Shown here piece after piece: positions 1 through 12,120 of a stretch of DNA of 64,000 nucleotides; the first letter of the stretch is position 1, and each line of letters begins with the position of its first letter. The position numbers and the translations under genes were made by a program. Source of the DNA: Paguma larvata. Lineage: Eukaryota > Chordata > Mammalia > Carnivora > Viverridae. The notes under the pieces are model-generated. The model had not been told where the DNA came from. It ran no database searches and worked only from the letters and a program-made list of their open reading frames with translations. The stretch is taken from contig CM057843.1 in assembly GCA_030068075.1 (NCBI GenBank), positions 41,237,832 to 41,301,831 on the forward strand, in the 5' to 3' direction.

Positions 1-1915
1 GGCGCCGGGCGGGGGGCCACGTCGGAGAGAAGGAAGTCAAGGGCGCTGCATGTGAGGTGTCCACAGCCCAGGCGTCAGGTGGACAAGTACCTCTGCTCTT
101 TCAATGCAGGGTGTTGAGGGCTCTGCTTTGGGGGGGGCAGCCACAGGGCGGGAGTGGGGTGACCTCCCTGAATACCGTTCCCTCCACCTTTCCTGTTGCA
201 GGAGCAAAGAAAACTGACGGGGGTGAGTGTGGCTTCCGAACGGCACCGCACCGTGGAGCAGTTTGTGGCTTACGTCCCTGAGGCACGGACGGAAACGGAG
301 TACGTGGGGAGGGAAGCCCGAAGCCACCACGCCACCGCCAGCAGGAGAGAGGGGTGACCTGTGGGAGAGGGCAGCGGGGGCTTTAAATGTCGATGGAAGC
401 CATGGTCGCCCTTCCCTAGAGAGCCGGCCCCGCGTGCGAACTTTGGGCCGGTCTGCGGCACCTGGGGTGGGGGTGGGTGGGCCTGGAACGGGCTTCAGGC
501 CAGTGTCCCCCCCGGCTGGGGGGCGGCAGCCTCTGTGTCTCATAAGGGGCAAGGGGGCGTCGGGGAGAGGCCCCCAGAACCCTCGTTTCCGCGCAGCCCG
601 CCTGGGCCTCGGTCTCCCCGAGAGGCGCCAGGAGGGCGGATGGCGAGTTGTTTTCTGTTTTCTCCTGGCTCTTCTGTCACTGCCCCGCTCCCCGCATGGG
701 TGACACAGACTGAGTCACACTAATGGCTTTCCACGGAGCCCTCGGAACTAATGAAGCTGCTAACAGGTGATGGAGCAAATGAGTCGACACCACTTTCTCG
801 CTCCACCGGGGGCCGCGGAGCGGGCTGCACAAGGGGCATGGGGTGGAGTAGGGGTGAAGCCTGTCACTTGGGCTGGGCAAGGGAGGTAAAGGGGGGGGGA
901 GGGAGAAGCCAGAGGCTCTGGATGAGGGAGGAGAAGGCAATGTGGGGCAGGGAGTTGGTGAGAGCTCTGGAGAGGGAGGGGGAGACGCAGGGGGCAGAGG
1001 TGTAGACAGAGGAGTGGAGGGGGTATTGTGTGGCAGGGGCTGCGGTGAGGGTCTCCCTCTGTGCCGGGCACTGGGGGCGGGAGGCGGGGGGATACAAAGA
1101 TAGGAAGCCCTTGGTCTTAAAGAGACCACAGTTTGGATGGGGAGGGAGGAGACGGGTATATCCATTCTTTTATTTATCAAAAGAAGCCTGTGACACAGGC
1201 TTTGTTATTTCTCTTTTTGCAGCGAGGCTCAGAGAGGTCAGGCAACTCTCCCAAAGTCACACAGCTGAGAGACGCAAGCGAGATTCAAACCCCGAACAGT
1301 CGGACTCCGGACCCCATGCCTTTCCCGCCTCCCCCCCCCCTTGGTTTGCAAGTCCGTGGAAGGGAGGGCGTGCTCAGAAGCCGCGGAGAAGAGATTACTC
1401 CGGGCTGATCTGATTTGTCTCATTAATGGAATTACTTGGACGGAGGCAGGGGAGGTGCCACGGACTCCTCGTGTCTGGACTTCAGCAAGGCGCTTGGCAG
1501 AAATCTCCCCTGACATCCTGTGGACACGAGGGTGACGTATGGGTGACACGGCTCGATGGCTGGAAGAATTCCTGATTAGATGCGGGGCCGATTCTAAACA
1601 CAGTTGATGGCAGAGCAGAGGCCAGCTCTCAGGGGGAGGGAGTGGCTTTGGACCCTGGGACTCTGTCCATGGTTCTGTTCTCCTTCACTGTTGTGTTTGT
1701 TTTTTTTCTTTTCCCCTCCCTTGTATTTGTTTTATTTTCCCTTATCCAGGCAATAGACAGCTATTGTCGAAAAATAGAAACTCTGGATAAGCAAAAAGGA
1801 AAGAACGAAGCATCCCGGGTCTCACTAAGAACGCTCACTGAACAGTCTTTTCGATTTGCTGTAACTTTGAAAATTTGCACAATGACGTGTTGAGGATAAA
1901 AAAAAAATTCCTAAT
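1..1915. other. Intergenic, no confident gene
   Basis: G-rich unique sequence with an L2-like piece (about 1050-1130) and a MIR-like piece (about 1215-1300). A unique segment at 1390-1620 has TCATTAATGGAATTACTTGG and could be a conserved element. Open frames here are chance products of GC richness. Confidence 0.5.
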
Positions 1916-2271
1916 GAGGGGCTCCCGGCTGGCTCAGTCGGAAGAACATGTGACTTTTGATCTCGGGGTTGGGAGTTCAAGCCTCACATTGGGTGCAGAG
2001 ATTTCTTTTTTTTTTTTAATTTTTTTTAACGTTTATTTATTTTTGAGACAGAGAGACAGAGCATGAGCAGGAGAAGGGCAGAGAGAGAGGGAGACACAGA
2101 ATCAGAACACAGGCTCCAGGTTCTGAGCCATCAGCACAGAGCCCGACGCCCGGCTCGAACTCCCAGACCATGAGGTCATGACCTGAGCCGAGGTCGGCCG
2201 CTTCACCGGCTGAGCCACCCAGGCGCCCCAGAGATTTCTTAAAAATAGAATCTTAAAAAAAAAAAAAAAAT
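1916..2271 (+). mobile_element. Old carnivore SINE (plus), split by a younger SINE
   Basis: The tRNA-like head GGCTCCCGGCTGGCTCAGTC starts near 1918. The element is interrupted at about 2008 and resumes at 2230, ending in a poly-A tail at 2256-2271. Confidence 0.85.
2008..2229 (-). mobile_element. Carnivore SINE (minus) nested in an older SINE
   Basis: Full-length minus-strand copy flanked by an 11-bp target-site duplication AGAGATTTCTT at 1997-2007 and 2230-2240. Confidence 0.93.
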
Positions 2272-3007
2272 CCCTCCACTAAAGATCACTCTCTGTTCCC
2301 ATCTAGGGTGTATCCTGCCAATCTCTTTATTGCAAATAATAGGCATAAAACGTAGCATTTTATTGGGCGTTTACAATGAGCTGGCGATGGGGCCAAGCTG
2401 TTCCGGGCATCGTATTTAAATCATCGTAACGCTTTCCGGCTCGTTTTACGATCTACTTTTCACAGATGACAAAGCCGAGGCTCAGAGATGAAGCGGCTTG
2501 GCCACAGAGGCCCGGGGAGCGGATGAGGGAGTTTGAACCAGGATCTGTCTGGCTCCGGAGCTGGACTCTGAGCTTCTAGGAGACCCCACGCTCTCTAAAC
2601 GCACCTGGGCCTGCTCCCCACCGTCCGCGCCTCCCCCTCCCCCCTCCTCCCCGGAGCCATCTGCGTGCGCCCCATGGTCATGAAGCTTCATGCCCTTCTC
2701 TTCCCCTTGAGCAAAACCACCTGGGGACACCTCCTAGGGGGTGACCTCATGGAGGCGCAGACCCCACTGGAGCAGAATATTCTCCTGGTCTTTAAGTATC
2801 CCTTCCCCCCGCCCCCACCCCCACCCCCACCCCAGCCGGCATTCCTCATGTGTTCCTTCTACAGGCGGGCGCCTCAGCTTGGAAAAGACAGGGATTTATT
2901 TTAACACTTTGGGAAAGCTTACTATTTAGCAGGTACTGTGTTGAGCTCTTTAGAGATAGTAACTTCAAGAAAGCGGTTAGAAAATGAACATACGATACAA
3001 TTCACTT

Positions 3008-3225
3008 AAATTTTTTTTTGGTGTTTATTTATTTGGGGACAGAGAGACAGAGAGAGAGAGCGAGAGCGGGAGAGGGGCAGGGAGAGAGGGAGACAGAGAA
3101 TCCGAAGCAGGCTCCAGGCTCTGAGCTGTCAGCACAGAGCCGGATGTGGGGCTTGAACCCATGAACTGTGAGATCATGACCTGAGCTGAAGTCGGCCACT
3201 TCACTGATCGATCCCCCTCGGTTCC
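3008..3225 (-). mobile_element. Carnivore SINE
   Basis: TTTATTTATTT tail, GA-rich middle, and a degraded tRNA-like head at the right end. Confidence 0.88.
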
Positions 3226-3700
3226 TGTTCTGTTCTTTATCGCCATCGCTTTGTCTTTTTGAGAGTGTCCTATCGCTGGAATTGTACGGTATGTGACCTT
3301 CTGAGACAGGCTTTGTGCACTCAGCCTAATGCCATGGACATGAATCCAAATTATCCTGCATCTCAGTAATGCTTTCCTCTTAATTGCTGAGTAGTAAATA
3401 TCCCAATACCATGGCTTGGTCCGTTCCGTCAACCATTGAAGGACATTTGGATCGTGTCCAATGTAGCATCATTATGAACAGAGCTGCTATAAACACTCGC
3501 GACAGGCTTCCGTGTGGACATATGTATTTATTTCTCCAGGATAAATGCCTCGCAGTGGGATTTCTGGGTCATACAGGGGCTAAAAGATCTAAAGTTTTAC
3601 TTTAGAAGAAACTCCCAACGTCTTTAGACATCTGAAGAGTTTTCTTCCCCAGTTCTTTTAGTCCCAACAGGCACTAAATTCTCTTAGTTCTTTTTTGCAC
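3226..3700 (-). mobile_element. LINE-1 fragment (antisense)
   Basis: Matches the antisense LINE-1 3' region: TTGCTGAGTAGTAAATATCC, ACCATTGAAGGACATTTGG and GAACAGAGCTGCTATAAACA. No intact reading frame. Confidence 0.75.
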
Positions 3701-3749
3701 TGAGAATTTAATTTTTGTTTCAAAGATTTAATTTTATTTTTTTAGTAAG

Positions 3750-3947
3750 AAAATTTTTTAATGTTTATTTTTGAGAGAGAGAGACAGAGTGCAAGCAGGG
3801 GAGGGCAGAGAGAGACAGAATCCGAAGCAGGCTCCAGGCTCCGAGCTGTCGGCACAGAGCCCGACGCAGGACTTGAACTCATGAACTATGAGATCATGAC
3901 CTGAGCCGAAGTTGGAAGCTTAACCAACTGAGCCATCCAGGCGCCCC
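3750..3947 (-). mobile_element. Carnivore SINE
   Basis: Minus copy ending AACTGAGCCATCCAGGCGCC at its head. Confidence 0.92.
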
Positions 3948-4046
3948 TTAAAGATTTTATTTTTAAGTCCTCTCCACACCCATCGTGGGGCTCAAACTCA
4001 CGACCCCAAGATCAAGAGTCACCCACTGTGCCAGCCAGGTGCCCCC
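3948..4046 (-). mobile_element. Older short carnivore SINE monomer
   Basis: AAAGATTTTATTTTTAAGTC, then a tRNA-like head ending CCAGCCAGGTGCCCC, directly abutting the preceding SINE. Confidence 0.75.
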
Positions 4047-4740
4047 TCTCTGTGACTTCTGGTGGATAATTTCTATCGCTCTATCTTCAAGTTCACTGAT
4101 TCTTTCCTTCGTTGTATCCGTTCTGCTGTTTGATCCCATCCAGGGAATTTCTGATTTGGTTATTTTATTTTTTCACTTCTGAAATTTCCATTTGGTTCTT
4201 TTTTGTTTTTATATAGTTTTGATTTAATAGCCGAAACCGTCTATCTTTTCATTCATTTAAAGAGTATTTGCCTGGAGCATTTAGAATAGCTGCTTTGGGG
4301 GCACCTGGGTGGCTCAGTCGGTTGGACGTCTGACTCTTGGTTTCGGCTCAGGTCATGATCCCAGGGTCGTGGGACTGAGCCCCACGTCAGGCTCTGTGCT
4401 GAGCATGGACTCTGCTTAAATTCTCTCCCTCTCTCCTTCTGCCCCCTTCCCTGCTCGTGCTCTCTTTCTCTGTTGAAATGACATGACATGACATGAAATA
4501 AAATGAAATGAAATGAAAGCTGCTTTGAAGTCTTTCAGAGAAATCCAGTCTCTGTGTCATTTTGGCATTTGCATCTGTCTGGGTCGAAGATTCTCCTGGT
4601 TCTGGTATTCTAAATAATGCTTGTCTATATCCTGGATATTTTTTTGTAAACTTTATGTGATTCGAATCTGGATGTTTGCATTCTTCATAGAACGCGGCTG
4701 ACTTTGTTTTAACAGGCAACGGACCCAGCTGAGTTCAGGC
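4047..4740 (-). mobile_element. LINE-1 fragment (antisense), interrupted by a SINE
   Basis: Continues from CTGTGACTTCTGGTGGATAA and resumes after the SINE at about 4517 until near 4740. Recognised by antisense L1-like text; the subfamily is not assigned. Confidence 0.55.
4298..4517 (+). mobile_element. Carnivore SINE with (TGAAA)n tail
   Basis: Head GGCACCTGGGTGGCTCAGTC. Flanked by the target-site duplication AGCTGCTTTG at 4288-4297 and 4518-4527. Confidence 0.93.
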
Positions 4741-5279
4741 TGCAAGTCCCGACCAGACTTCTGTGGTTTCAATGTCATTTCAATGTCAAAGCGTTTGCCG
4801 TGCAGTTCAGGTCTGTGCCCCGCGTGTAGCATCCAGTGGCCAGTCTGGGACCCCGGCGGTGGTCTGTCCCCGAGTCCGGTCTCAGAACCTCAGGCTTCCT
4901 GCTCGGGACTCAGATGACATTCACAGATGACAAAAGTGAGGTGCACGGAGGGTGAGCAATTTGTCCGCGATCCCCCAGCTCGTAAGTGGCCAACCCAGTC
5001 CTCGTGCCCAGGGTCTGTGTTCTTAGCCCCTCGATCTGCAGCCTTGGAGGGAGGTGCACGCTAGCCAGCTCCGTAGGGTGAGGTCTGGGGCCCATCAGGA
5101 GGTGGCGGGCAGGGACCGATATCACCCACAGGCTAGCTTGCGGGGCGTGCAAAGGGAGAGTGCGTCGTGCAATGGGACAGGAATACACTTTTGCCTTTCA
5201 GAGTGTGCGCGTGTGCGTATGTGTGCGTCCATGCTTGTACGTGCGGCCGGTAAACCTTGCGGCCACTGCGAGTGAGGAG

Positions 5280-5400
5280 GGGGTTTCGCTCATTCGGCAA
5301 GTATTGCCGGCCCCCCACCGTGTGGCAGACACTCTTCTAGGGGCCGGGGATACATCAGTGAAGAAAACAAAGACCCCTGCCTTCACGGAGCCTATATTCT
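5280..5400 (+). mobile_element. L2 fragment
   Basis: CATTCGGCAAGTATTG, GTGTGGCAGACACTCTTCTA and CTTCACGGAGCCTATATTCT match the mammalian L2 3' region. Confidence 0.6.
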
Positions 5401-5965
5401 GGGCGGGCGTTAGTCTGTTCAGGCTGCTCTACCAGATTAACATGACCTTGGTAGTGCTTAAAGAGCAAAATTTATTTCCCACAGTTCTGGGAAATTTAAG
5501 ACTTTTGTTTTTAATACTTTTTAAAGTTTATTTATTTTGAGAGAGAGAGAGGTGGGGACGGGCGGAGGGAGAGGGAGAGAGAGAGAATCCCAAGCAGGCT
5601 CTGCCCTATCGGTGTAGAGCTGGACTCGGGGCTCGAACTCACAAACCGTGAGACCATGACCTGAGCTGAAACCGAGAGTGGGAGGCTTAACCGACTGAGC
5701 CGCCCAGGCGCCCCTGGGAAACTCAAGTTTAAGACACCAGTAGGTTCGGGGTCTGATGAGAACCCCTTTCTGGTTGATAAAGACTGTTCTTGTTACGTAC
5801 TCACGTGGCGGAAGGGCCCAGGGAGCTCTCTGGTATCCCACTCATGAGTCCTCCTAACCTAACACCCCACAGAAGGCCCCACCTCCTCAGAGCATCACCT
5901 TGGGGGTTAGGATTCCAACATACGAATCTTGAAGAGTCACAGACATTCAATCCATTGCAAGTGGG
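5401..5965. mobile_element. Old interspersed repeat (family not assigned), split by a SINE
   Basis: GTTAGTCTGTTCAGGCTGCT opens the element; GGTTAGGATTCCAACATACG and ATTCAATCCATTGCA close it. The text is common in mammalian genomes, but I will not name the family. The SINE at 5511-5715 interrupts it. Confidence 0.5.
5511..5715 (-). mobile_element. Carnivore SINE
   Basis: Minus copy ending CCGACTGAGCCGCCCAGGCG CCCC. Confidence 0.92.
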
Positions 5966-6164
5966 CAGATGATACACATAAAAAAAAAATAAGTTCTTAT
6001 ATAGTGCGATGGAAAGCAGTAGGTGCCGTGGAAAAGAATAAGGCAGGTCAGGAGGACGGGGAGGGCTGCGGAGAGGGTTGGGTGTACATTTACTGGCACA
6101 GAAGGAGGTCTGTGATGTATTGTCGAACAATAAATGGAAGCCCAAACGCGGCACGCCAGCATGT

Positions 6165-6825
6165 CCCATTTTATAGGGATGGATAAAATGCGTTCTACGA
6201 GCTGGGAATGCCAACTGGGGCGGCCGCTCTGGCAAACAGCATGGAGGTTCCTCAGAAAATTAAAAATAGAACTACCCTACGACCCAGCGATGGCACTGCT
6301 AGGACTTATCCAAGGGATACGGGTGTGCTGTTTCGAAGGGGCACAGGCACCCCAATGTTTATGGCAGGGCTATCGACAATTAGCCAAAGTATGGAAGGAG
6401 CCCAAATGTCCATCGATGGATGAACGGACAAAGAAGCTGTGGTGTATCTATACAATGGAGTGTTACTTGGCCATCAAAGAGAACGAAATCTTGCCATTTG
6501 CAACTACGTGGAGGGAACTAGAGGGTATGATGCTAGGCGAAATTAGAGAAAGACAAATATCATATGATTTCACTCATATGGGAACTTTAAGATACACAAC
6601 AGATGAACATAAGGGAAGGGAAGCAGACATAATATAAAAACAGGGAGGGGACAAAACATAAGAGACTCAAGTATAGAGAACAAACTGAGGGTTCTGTTTA
6701 TTTCTGGGGGGGGATGGGCTCAATGGATAAGGGGCATTAAGGAATCTACTCCTGAAATCATTGTTGCAGCGTATGCTAACTAACTTGGATGAAAATTTTA
6801 AAAATAAATTAAATTAAAAAAATGT
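6165..6825 (+). mobile_element. 5'-truncated LINE-1 3' end
   Basis: Carries the end of L1 ORF2 (CTCAGAAAATTAAAAATAGA, CCCAAATGTCCATCGATGGA, TATCTATACAATGGAGTGTT), then 3' UTR and an A-rich tail. The reading frame is broken, so it is a dead copy. Confidence 0.93.
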
Positions 6826-7216
6826 GTTTTACAAGCATGGAGGGGGGGCTCAGGTGGGGGCTCATTTGGCTCCCTCGGATTCCAGGGGAAGATCGCGGGA
6901 GAAAGCTCAACCCTTTGTGAAGAATTCCTTTGTGGCTTCCGCCCGGTTCTGACACCTGCTGCCCGTTTGCGCTGCTCCTTCTCCAGGCTTCCAAAGAGCC
7001 CTTAAGTCACTTGTGGTGGGCAGCCAAGGTCTCCAGCTCTGCTGCCTGAAGAGATGGGGACCCCTGGGGATCTGGGGGTGAAGTCAAGGGCCAGCTACTG
7101 ACTTGACCTCTCTGTGCTTCTATTCCATCCTCCCCGCAAACGGGGCTAATTGTATCTGCAGTGAAGGCTAAGTTCGTGTGTGAAAAGGAAGCACTTGAGA
7201 GCACTTGATTCGTTAG

Positions 7217-7422
7217 TTTTATTTATTTTTAATGTTTATTTATTTTGAGGAGAAAGTGGGAGAGGGTTAGAGAGAGAGAGAAAGAGAGAGAGAGAATCTG
7301 AAGCAGACTCCAGGCTCTGAGCTGTCAGCACAGAGCTGGATGCGGGGCTCGAACCCACGAACCACGAGATCATGACCTGAGCCGAAGTCAGACGCTTAAC
7401 CGACTGAGCCACCCAGGCGCCC
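7217..7422 (-). mobile_element. Carnivore SINE
   Basis: Flanked by near-identical TTGATTCGTTA and CTGATTCATTA, the likely target-site duplication. Confidence 0.92.
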
Positions 7423-7859
7423 CTGATTCATTATTTTCGCTCTCTAGGTGACACGGAGGTTGAGATGACTGGGACACATCCAAATGGGTATGTCTGGGAC
7501 AGAGAATCGTATGGGTCAGGAGCTCAGCAGAGGAGCAAGTGACAAAGATTTGTGGATTACTAGGGGCTGCGACATAATAAGAAATATATGTTTGGCCTTT
7601 GTCCCTAGCCCCTGACACAGAGCTAGCTCCTAAATCTCTTGGCATTTCCCGGGTGAAAGGAGCTTCTTTTGTTTTAATGAAGTGACTCTTGGCGAGTGGG
7701 GCTCTAGCAGCTTCAGGGTGAGGGCTGGTAGCCAGAGACGCCAAGCCTTGACCGGAAGCCTGGAACTTTCGGCCCCACCCGCACCCCCCCAGGAGGGCAG
7801 TGCACCAGCCGCTCCACAGGACGGAAGGTCCTGCACTCAGGACCCTTCCACACCTTCCC

Positions 7860-8280
7860 CTGAGTCCCCCTTTACCTGGCTGCTCATTCGTATCCTTTAT
7901 AACATCCTTTATAATAAACCAGAAAATGCAAATAAAGTGTGTTCCTGAGTTCTTTGAGATGTTCTAGTAAATTGTCAAACCCGAGGAGGGGGTCGCGGGG
8001 GTCCCAGACTTATAGTCGGTTGGTAAGGAGTGCAGGAGGCTCAGGACTTTCGGTGGCGTCTGAAGTAGGGGGCAGTTCTGTGACACGGGACCCGGTAGCT
8101 GTGGGAGCCCTGCCTTAGCATCGTTGTGCAGCTCCCACCTGGTGGCGTCAGGAGAATCCGCGCACTGGCTGTTGAGGGCGGAGGCCACCACGGAGGTGGT
8201 TAAAACCAGTGGGGAGGAGGCTACCCTCACGGCGAGGACCTCATATCCTGGCCTCCCTCTAGTGAAGAATGGCCACGCGA
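7860..8280. mobile_element. Old interspersed repeat, possibly LTR-derived (family not assigned)
   Basis: TTATAATAAACCAGAAAATG and GTTCCTGAGTTCTTTGAGAT, followed by AGGAGGGGGTCGCGGG, resemble an ancient mammalian repeat with an AATAAA-type signal. No coding capacity. Confidence 0.4.
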
Positions 8281-8344
8281 CCAAATTCCGGCCACTGGGG
8301 TAGGAGCCGAAGTAACATGAGCAGCTTCCTCACCTCATTAATTA

Positions 8345-8537
8345 AGTAATTGATTATGTGAGAGAGAGAGAGAGTGGAGGTAGAAGGGCAGAGGGAGAGA
8401 GAAAGAGAATCCCAAGCAGGCTCCGTGCTGTCTGTGCGGAACCCTACGCTAGGCTCGGTCCCATGACCCTGGGATCCCGAACTGAGCCGAAATCAAGAGT
8501 CAGCCACTCAACCAACTGAGCCACCCAGGCGCCCCCC
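8345..8537 (-). mobile_element. Carnivore SINE (short variant)
   Basis: GAGAGA-rich tail side; the head ends AACTGAGCCACCCAGGCGCC plus a C-run. Confidence 0.88.
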
Positions 8538-9374
8538 CCCATTGTCTCTTTAAAAGGAAAATGCTCACTCTCTACTTCCTCTTTTCTCATTCATTCCCAT
8601 GAGCTGGTGCGTGGACGTCTGGGGATGGACATTCTCCCACCACAAAGAGGAAGGCGACAATCTTGGGGTAACAAGATGAAAGGTGCCTGGGCTCCTTGTG
8701 GGTCAGAGCCGTGGCCAGAGCCCTACCTCTGGGCCGTCCGTCAGCTCGAACCCTTCTGGACCCTTAAATGGTATTTAAGCCGCCATCGTTTGGTCTCCGT
8801 TACGGCAGGTGCACCAATATTTTAACTTAATATTCCCCCTTGTTCTTTGATTCGACAGCCGTTTCCTGGGGGGCGCCCTGCGAGACGCCCAGAGTCATGG
8901 ACGCGAGGTCTCAAATGGCCCGGCTTATAATTGTTTCTTCCCAGAATCACGTCACTTTCAAGATCTGAGTTTCTGTAGCAGCGGCACAGGCCTCCTGTGA
9001 CTCTAGGTGCCCGAAACGTACCAGACTCCGACGGGGCTCATCCCTAGCAACGGGAGGGTTTATGCGGTGGGAGGGGGGCTGTGTGCGCACAGGCCTTCCG
9101 GGCAGGGGCCGGAGCCTAATTCGACCTTTCAGCAATTCTCCGTTTAGCCTTTCCAAAGCACCCGACTTAGTCTTCAAGGAAGTGACTCTGTGCACCCAGA
9201 TTTCATCAGGTTGTGTAATATTTAATTGAATTACACGATAATAGGATTATGTGATTATAGGATTACAATGACAAGTATACCTGGCTGAAACAGGCTAGAG
9301 ACCCAGCCGAGTCTTGGTAAACAAAACAACTCAACCCCGGGGGTGGGGGGGGGCCAACTGAAGTACCTGCGTTT

Positions 9375-9690
9375 TGACACCATGAGTCAGCAAACCGTGG
9401 TTCCGCGAGTCCGTGTTGGTTGCGTCCCGAGTACAAATGGTTTTACAATGGATGGTTTTACACTTTTAAATGGGTGGGAAAAAAAAAATCGAAGAATATT
9501 TCATGACATGAAAATTATGTGAATTTCAATCTTTCATATCCACAAATAAAGTTTTACTGGAGCATGGGCCACGTCCATTCATTTTTTAAATAAAGTTTTA
9601 TTGGTGCCCAGCCCCGCCCACTCATTTCTTTCGCCTGGTTCTATGGGTGCTTTTGTGCTACGGTAGCCAAGTTGAACAGCTGAACAGAGA
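9375..9690. mobile_element. Ancient DNA-transposon-like fossil
   Basis: AGTCAGCAAACCGTGGTTCC and two copies of AAATAAAGTTTTA(C/T)TGG match a non-autonomous repeat common in mammals. The family is not asserted. Confidence 0.45.
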
Positions 9691-10499
9691 CTAAAATATT
9701 TACTCTTTGGTCTTTTACAGAAAGACTTTGGTGATACCTGGTCCAGAGAGAAGGCCGAATCTTGGGAATGCACCATGCCACAGACATCTGTCGCTGCGTT
9801 TTCTAGAAGGACCAACAACTTTGGGTAAGGGAAGGTCTCCTAGCACTCCTGTCGTAAGAAGTGAAAATCCTTTCTTTCTTGGCGTTACTACCTCCCAAAC
9901 CCACTCCCTAGATATACCCAGAATCCAAGACGTGACGGTTCGAACAACTTTCAGTGACCTCACTCACTCGCCCGTGGTCCCGTGTGCCCCCCACAGGGCT
10001 TTGTACACAACGGCAGATCATGGGACGTAGAGAATGCCCCTGGCTGCTTCCCTGCCATTTATCAAAGCGAATGACAAAGCTTCCTTAAATGTGGCTAATA
10101 TCCCTTTGGAGAGGTGACCATTTCTCAACCGGCTAGTCTTCATTCTCGGCTTCATTCCGAGCCAAGAGCCAGAGCGTTTTTAGGTAGCAGGACATTTATA
10201 CCCATGACAAAATGAACAAGCTTGCATTTCGGTAAGCACCATCACGGGAGCCAACGCTCTCCCGGGCTATGGCTAGTGAGCGAGGTAACACGGAGAGTTT
10301 CACGCGGACTGCTAAGCGAGGAGCCCCAAACACCAGAGAGCAGACAGACCCTCTGCCTGACTACTGCCGACACCCGTTGATTTTCCGCGGTCTCCCCCAG
10401 GGGGTTTTCTTAGCTAGATGAGAGGTTGTCGGTACCGTCTGGACAGAACTGGAAGTTGTATTTAGGTGCAAGTGTGGTGTATCTGCACCTGTGGGGAGA

Positions 10500-10500
<1 letters not shown>

Positions 10501-10574
<74 letters not shown>
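10501..10574. repeat. (GT)n microsatellite
   Basis: Long TG/GT run with two interruptions (GTTGTG, GTGCGTG). Confidence 0.97.
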
Positions 10575-10689
10575 ATCTGCGCCACCATCGTGTCTTGGCT
10601 GGATTATTGCGGTAGGTTCTTAACTGGCTTTCCTGTTTCTTCTCCTCTCCCTCCCCCTCCTTCCCCTCCTCCTCCTCCTTCTTCTTCTT

Positions 10690-10916
10690 TTAATTTTTTT
10701 TTAATTTTTTTTAATGTTTATTTATTTTTGAGACAGAGAGACACAGAGCATGAGTGGGGGAGGGGCAGAGAGAGAGGGAGACACAGAATCCGAAACAGGC
10801 TCCAGGCTCTGAGCTGTCAGCACAGAGCCCGACGCAGGGCTCGAACTCACAGACCGCGAGATCATGACCTGAGCTGAAGTCGGACGCTCAACCGACTGAG
10901 CCACCCAGGCGCCCCT
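10690..10916 (-). mobile_element. Carnivore SINE (first of a cluster)
   Basis: Full-length minus copy ending GACTGAGCCACCCAGGCGCC CC. Confidence 0.94.
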
Positions 10917-10920
10917 TCTT

Positions 10921-11146
10921 TTAATTTTTTTGTTTTTTTTAAAAATTTTTTAATGTTTATTTGTTTTTGAGAGACAGAGAGAGAGAGAGAGGCTGGAGGA
11001 GGAGCGGAGTGAGGGAGACAGAGGATCCGAAGCAGGCTCTACAGTGACAGCAGAGAGCCCGATGTGGGGCTTGAACCTGCGAACTGCGAGATCATGACCT
11101 GAGCCGAAGTCAGACGCTTGACCGACTGAGCCACCCAGGCATCCCT
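10921..11146 (-). mobile_element. Carnivore SINE (second of a cluster)
   Basis: Minus copy immediately after the first; the head is slightly degraded (CCAGGCATCCC). Confidence 0.92.
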
Positions 11147-11219
11147 AATTTTTTAACGTTTATTTATTTATTCATTTTTTTTTTTTTTTGAGAGAGAGAG
11201 TGTGTGTGGGGAGGGGATG

Positions 11220-11263
<44 letters not shown>

Positions 11264-11399
11264 CACAGGATCAGAAGCCAGCTCCAGGTTCTGAGCTGTC
11301 AGCACGGAGCCTGATGCAGGGCTTGAACTCCCGAACCGTGAGATCACCATCTGAGCTGAAGTCAGACGCTTAACCAGCTGAGCCGCCCAGGAGGCCCAT
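11147..11399 (-). mobile_element. Carnivore SINE (third of a cluster)
   Basis: Minus copy with an expanded (GA)n middle at 11225-11257. Confidence 0.92.
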
Positions 11400-12120
11400 G
11401 GCCTTCCTGCCTCTGATCTTGCCCTCCTTCAGTTTATTCTCAGCGCAGCAGCCAGGATGCTGGCTCAGTCGGTGGAGCGCGTGACTCTTGGTCTCAGGGT
11501 TGTGGGTTGGAGCCCTACACTGGGTGGAGAGCTTACTTAAAAAAAAAAAATCTTAAAAATAAAAAAGCACCTAAGTCACGCCATGTCTCTCCTTGGACTG
11601 AAGCTCTCATGTCATTCTGAGCAAAAGCCAGAGTCCTTACAGCAGCCAACAAGGCCCCACACGATCCAGTGCCCTCCGTGACCTCTCCTTCCAACACCCC
11701 CACTGCTCACTGCACTCCAGCCACATGGGCCTCCTTGCCATCCTCAAACTGCCAAGAACGCTCCCACCTCAGGGCCTTTGCACTCGCTCTTTCTCTCACC
11801 GGGAACATTCTTCCCAAGGTAGAATGAAGGTAGGCATTCCTTCAATGCCTTCTCACAGGTGAGGCCTTCCCTAACCGCCCAACATAAACTAAGCCCCGCG
11901 CACCCCAGGACTCTTCAGCCCCTTCCCCTGACTTTCCTACGGCACCTATCATAATCGGCCATACTATATGCTTTCTTGTTTATTTACTGATTTTCTATTT
12001 CCTGCCTCTAGACTGTAAGTTCCATTAGGGGAAGGATTTTTACCTGCTGGTTCCCTGCTCTGTCCTTGGTGCTTCGCACGCTGCCTGCCACCAAGGAGGG
12101 GCTTACTAAGGGCTTGTTGG
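11400..12120 (+). mobile_element. L2 3' region, interrupted by an old SINE
   Basis: CAGAGTCCTTACAGCAGCCA, CTCAGGGCCTTTGCACTCGC and CTAGACTGTAAGTTCC are L2 hallmarks. An old plus-strand SINE (about 11450-11567) sits inside. Confidence 0.75.
11450..11567 (+). mobile_element. Old carnivore SINE monomer
   Basis: GGATGCTGGCTCAGTCGGTG head, then GGGTGGAGAGCTTACTT and an A-rich tail. Confidence 0.8.

Noticed and set aside
201..221. Exon-like 21-bp segment (CTGTTGCAG acceptor, GGGG/GTGAGTG donor)
   Set aside because: Good-looking splice sites, but too short and isolated to support without transcript data. A distal PYY 5' exon is possible but unproven.
6134..6637. 167-codon plus-strand ORF
   Set aside because: It is the tail of LINE-1 ORF2 in a 5'-truncated copy, not a host gene.
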